Shown here piece after piece: positions 59,716 through 64,000 of a stretch of 64,000 nt of DNA (the stretch's first letter is position 1; the number at the start of each line of letters is the position of its first letter). The DNA is from Schistocephalus solidus (taxonomy: Eukaryota; Platyhelminthes; Cestoda; Diphyllobothriidea; Diphyllobothriidae), in contig WEDG01000734.1 of the NCBI GenBank assembly GCA_017591395.1, positions 1 to 64,000 on the forward strand, given 5' to 3'. Position numbers and translations under genes: made by a program. The notes under the pieces are model-generated. The model saw only the letters and a list, made by a program, of their open reading frames with translations, made no database searches and was not told the DNA's origin.

Positions 59716-62700
59716 ACCATATTACACTTTATGCCTTAGGCAGACAAATCAAAAGCATACGATCGGCAAAGTTGACATCTTGCATTAACATACTATTTAA
59801 AATTAACTTACAGCATAATCATTAGGGTTAATGTGTGCTGCAAACGTGATGTTTACTGTGTCAAATCCCTTCATAAACCTGAACAACGGTACCGAGACTT
59901 CTGGAAGAACTTCACCTAAATTAATAACGAAGGAGTTTAAATTTGCAAGTTTAAACTAGTAACACTCTATGGTTTTCTGGATTTTCCTTATTACTAAACT
60001 TCCTACATAACTAAAGAAAACATTGTGTTTAAAACACATTTTGTGGTAAATACTTTGCTATTACCTTCAGATGACTTCGGATATTTGCAACCTGGGGCAA
60101 AGAATGTAGAGTATTGCGATAGATGTAACACCTTGTGATCAGTCACAGAGGAAATTTTGATTTCCGTCACAAATCCAGTAGACGCTAAATGGTAGATGAG
60201 GTTAGATATTCATGATGGAGTCAAACTTTGCTAAAATAAATTTAAGCTAAATGCAATTTTTTTTAAATACTTTAAACTTCCTTAACATGACATTTAGTTG
60301 AGGTACATAGAACCGTTTCATATTATGGTTGCACAGTTGGCCAAATGTTTATCATTGCAATGTCCATTGTATTATTCTGACCTGTCATATTCGTATATGA
60401 AGCATTCTTCAGTGAAATTAAGGTAGAAATGTGTGAGACAGACACCGAATGTGTGGGTAAGTTTGATTTGTACAGTCAGACTTAGCTGTATCACGGCTGG
60501 GAACGTGTCAACCTAAGTTGGACCCGTAAGAGCAACGTGGCATACAAATTTGGGCATAAACGTGACCAGACTGCTTTTTCAGAATGTGTTACCGGCAATC
60601 AAGTGACATCAGGAATATCCCCGTCTTTTGTGAAAAAATGGAGTCCTTGTGAACTGATCAGACCTGTGTTAGATGTGAATCCAGGGTGATACACTTTGTG
60701 ATACATAGTGTAAAGTCCCGTCTACGTTCCTCTTAACTCTGCATTTCTAACGACCCCAGTGGTAAAAAGGTAAATATTGTGGTGTTTGAACGTTCATCGT
60801 TTTTCTTGGTTATAAAAAAATAGCTTTCCCATTTTCTTGTTCAGCTTTCGTTTGTAACTTTTTTGAACTCTCATAGTCTCTGAAGGGGGAAGCACCTTTA
60901 AGAGTCAAATACTTTAAAAGTACTGCTACTGTTACAGTGACCACGCATGCTTATATTTATAAAAGGAATAGTTTTGGTAGAGCAGGCTCAGGCGTGAAAT
61001 TAAAGCATTTATAAAACTGACCAAAGGTAGCAAATCGTGTTAACAATCTTAATAAATGAATGCATCGTCTTGAGCTGTTTGAATAGGGCAAACGTTACTG
61101 GTTGTTCTAAACGCATAACTCTATGTTCGAAAATGTTAATCGTTAATGCATGAGAAACAATTATTTGTACATTCAACAATCGAGTTTTGCAGGCAGGTAA
61201 TTTCCAAATACTGTATGCTATCCTATGGGCGTGAAATGATCTCACACTACAAACATGATTTAGTTTAATTAATGGCCAACTAGATTTTTCTAGTTTCGAC
61301 ACCTTTCACCTTTGTCTCTATCACTTTCCAGCTTTTGATGACCGGAGTCATACTGGTTATAAGAAACCCTTATACATACGTTGAAGTTCGAAATGCAACA
61401 TAAAAAAGACGCAAAACGCGCGTACATTTCGTAATTGAACACGGTCTGCCAACTTTGATTTCTTTACATAACACGTTTCATTTATGATTTGCAGCGCACT
61501 TCCGTCAAGCAAACCCATCTAAAGAAAAATACAAATTTTAAATAAATATGCATGCCATTACATTGTGCCATATATTTAAAGAATGCAGAAAAGTTATAGC
61601 TTGATAATATAAAACCTGAAGACAACCAAATGTAAAGTGGATAACGATCTATGTCAAGTAACAACGTGATAATTTGTTTCAAAATTTATACACTTTTTAA
61701 ATGTTTACAACTTTCGTATTGTTGGGCATGAGCAAATTATAAGAGATAATAATTTGCTTTGTTAATTTCTCAGATTAAATGCCTTCAACGTGATCCAAAA
61801 TGTTTTTTTTCTATACAGATCCGAAAGGTTTAATTCTGAACAAGATTTATTTTTTTGCTGTATGACGAGGTTCATCAGACAGTGATGCAATTAATTCATC
61901 GAACTGAATTTGATAATCAACCATTATTTTAACTGTTTTCTCATCTCTGATAAATATATTACTATTTAATGTCATGCATGTGAATGGCCACCATTGGGGA
62001 AAATCTGTATCTACCCCATAAATGTTTGTAAATGCCACGTTACGAAAACAACAAACCTAATTATTTTCAAAAAAGATTGATGAAAAGAATTGGAAATCAA
62101 ATGCTTAAGACTTCATATGTTAACTAGCTTATCAGGCAAACGACACATTTCAACCAACACAAATAGAACCTCATTCCTGCAAACCAATTTAGGAGCAAAC
62201 ATAAAATTCACAAAAAAATCAATTTTTTATGAAATTGGACAACGCGTTTGGCACAAATAAGGCTTAATTGCTTAAGGTATGGCAGTTTTATGCAAAAATT
62301 AAGTCATGATCCTTGGAGGAATGTATCCTTAAATTCGCAGTTTGTCTTGACTTATTTAAACTTTCGCATGAAATTCATGTTTCACAATAGGCTGATGGCC
62401 AGTAACTAGGTGTTCCATTTTTCCTTATGGTAAAACTCACAATGGAGGGTGTTTGTCAGAAATGATTTGGAAACTTCTGTGTGAAGCTAACATTCTACTG
62501 GATATGAGAGACGGAAAAACGTTTTCATTTGAAAATACGACTTCCATTCCACTTCCATTTACTCTGATTAAAATATTTATACAAAAGAAATAGCACCGAA
62601 AGAAAGCACGGGATATAGGTCACCGAAACGCGCAGCTGTTGGCATCATGAACAGTTCTGTCGTAAAAAAGGTCGCAAAATCGCACTATTTTTTCTTCAGA

Positions 62701-63125
62701 ATGGTAAAGGTAGTTTGCAACTGACCTCCTTATGATAGTAAATATAAGCATAGTGATTAATAACCATATTCAATGAGCAAAATGTATCAGCCCATATTAA
62801 TATAAAAAATTTACATGACAGCGCACGCGAAAACATTACGGCTGAAATACAACAGCCTGTCAACTCGCGGAAAAATAACCACTTTATGTTTGATTCAAAC
62901 CATCCATGTTTACCATTTTCCTCTTTGAACAGAGAATAGCGCAACTGAAGTCATTTTTTTATCGGTCGCATGCGAGACAATGGATCAATTACTCAAAACA
63001 AGATGGTTAACGCCGAAATTTGCATTTAGATTCGAGGAAGTAGATTCAACATAAAATGGCTCGACGATCACCGAAAAAACTTGCTTATTCAGAAGAAGCA
63101 TATGAGGCAGAAGAAGAAGATGAAG
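59716..63125. other. AT-rich region without recognised feature
   Basis: ORFs of 60-97 codons on both strands, none with a motif. Probably intergenic or intronic. Confidence 0.4.
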
Positions 63126-63129
63126 CGTT

Positions 63130-63830
63130 CGTTTTTAGGATAAATGCGTGGCTGACGTTTCAAATAAGTGTTTCTTCTACCCATTTTCAAATGGATTGCT
63201 CAGAAAGATGAGGCACTGCATGGCAGCTTATTAATCATTTTCCGTTGACCAACATATCGACAAAGACAAAGAAAATGAAAATTGACATTTCTGGTTTATT
63301 TGCCGTCAAAAGCCAGTCATAATTGTGTGTCGCACCACTTGAGCCTTGAACCTGCGCCCACAATGGTAGAAGACCACCGCACTAAAAACTACGCCCGAGT
63401 CTCGTCGTCTTATTGAGTTCCATCAGGAATATCAACAATGGTTGTTGGTCACTAACCAATCGGTTGCAGGACTAACCTGCCCCGTCCTTCTTTGGTGCAT
63501 CCTCTTGAGCCAGTATAGTAGCGGCAGTTTCAGGAGCATCTTTCAGCATTTAAATATACTTGCCATTGAATGGTTGCTAGCGGGCTTACCAGTGAGGCTC
63601 GAAGCAAAATGGAAAGTGATTCTAGTAAGTAATTGATGGGTGCCCATCCACCATCGCTGTCAATCACTTGTATTAAGAAACTGGCTTGCTAAACTCAGGA
63701 TTTTAACTCTTAATTGGCCACTTTGCACTTTTAATGACCATTGGCTGTTGTCTTTGTCTGCTGTGAATGGACATTTAACTCTGATGTTAGGGTATTTGAA
63801 ATTCACTTGAAGAGACCAGTCTTGCAGTTT
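63130..63830 (-). repeat. Dispersed composite repeat with diverged SINE units, copy 2
   Basis: Partner of 18975-19690: GCGTGGCTGACGTTT, GAGGCACTGCATGGCAGCTT, GCTAGCGGGCTTACCAGTGA and CTGGCTTGCTAAACTC recur in the same order. On minus, 63425-63270 reads as a SINE head (GGTTCAAGGCTCAAGTGG as B box) plus body (ATGACTGGCTTTTGACGGC, AATAAACCAGAAATG). Confidence 0.65.
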
Positions 63831-64000
63831 TGCTCAATCTACAGCATGTGAGGACAGTCAAACACTCATAACGCCTTCAATACTCGACACATAAACATGC
63901 TTACAGTATTGTTTGTCCACAGAGTGTACAAACTTGAGAGCGGGTAATGATCATACTTACTGGTTCTATTTGAGTTTCATAACGCAAAATGGGCGATGGA

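Noticed and set aside
1..64000. An undescribed defence or biosynthetic gene cluster of bacterial type
   Set aside because: No bacterial-style gene packing, promoters or ribosome sites; the coding remnants are eukaryotic retroelements.

Overview
The window reads as a gene-poor, repeat-dominated stretch of a eukaryotic nuclear genome, most likely a flatworm and more specifically a diphyllobothriidean tapeworm (Spirometra/Dibothriocephalus/Schistocephalus type). This is inferred from the kinds of elements present, not from a search. They are CR1/Jockey-like non-LTR retrotransposons with an APE-type endonuclease, Penelope-like elements (PLEs) with a GIY-YIG domain, a C2H2 zinc-finger sequence with repeated RIGLVGHLRI cores, and tRNA-derived SINE-like units. 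There are no operons, ribosome binding sites or bacterial gene clusters. No intact, confidently functional host protein gene is visible.

Layout. 0-19.7 kb is a graveyard of retroelements: a LINE with endonuclease tail and reverse transcriptase (RT) (about 0.4-2.9 kb, +), an opposed LINE 5' part (2.95-4.0 kb, -), a PLE RT/GIY-YIG remnant flanked by inverted repeats (6.0-7.4 kb, +), a SINE pair (7.7-8.2 kb, -), a nonsense-interrupted zinc-finger ORF (8.7-9.7 kb, +), a LINE ORF1/endonuclease copy with an internal 358-bp tandem duplication (10.4-12.7 kb, -), three further RT fragments (12.8-17.0 kb, +), and the best-preserved RT of the window (17.0-18.8 kb, -). 19.7-23 kb is AT-rich with little recognisable content. 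23.5-25.9 kb is another long LINE (-), followed at once by a large inverted repeat (arms 25.87-26.44 and 26.75-27.38 kb). 27.7-29.5 kb holds two divergent LINE fragments.

29.8-33.25 kb is a tandem array of about 300-bp tRNA-headed SINE-like units whose orientation flips at about 30.73 kb. 36.4-49.1 kb is a 12.8-kb satellite array of short (about 596 bp, types A and B alternating) and long (about 1.1-1.27 kb) units. Many units retain an ATG, a strongly hydrophobic leader resembling a signal peptide, and a splice-donor-like GTATG shortly after it. This array is the most interesting structure in the window and could derive from a small secreted-peptide gene.

49.8-55.6 kb is AT-rich with nothing firm. 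55.7-59.7 kb has a second GIY-YIG fragment, an unrecognised minus-strand ORF, a tRNA-like sequence and a LINE with readable ORF1 and endonuclease but with the RT deleted. 59.7-63.1 kb is apparently empty. 63.1-63.8 kb repeats the sequence at 19.0-19.7 kb.

The elements do not form a pathway. The likely relation is mechanistic: LINE and PLE enzymes copy themselves and possibly the SINEs, while the tandem blocks appear to have grown by unequal exchange. All calls come from reading the sequence; element families and repeat boundaries are by eye, usually good to about 5-30 bases.
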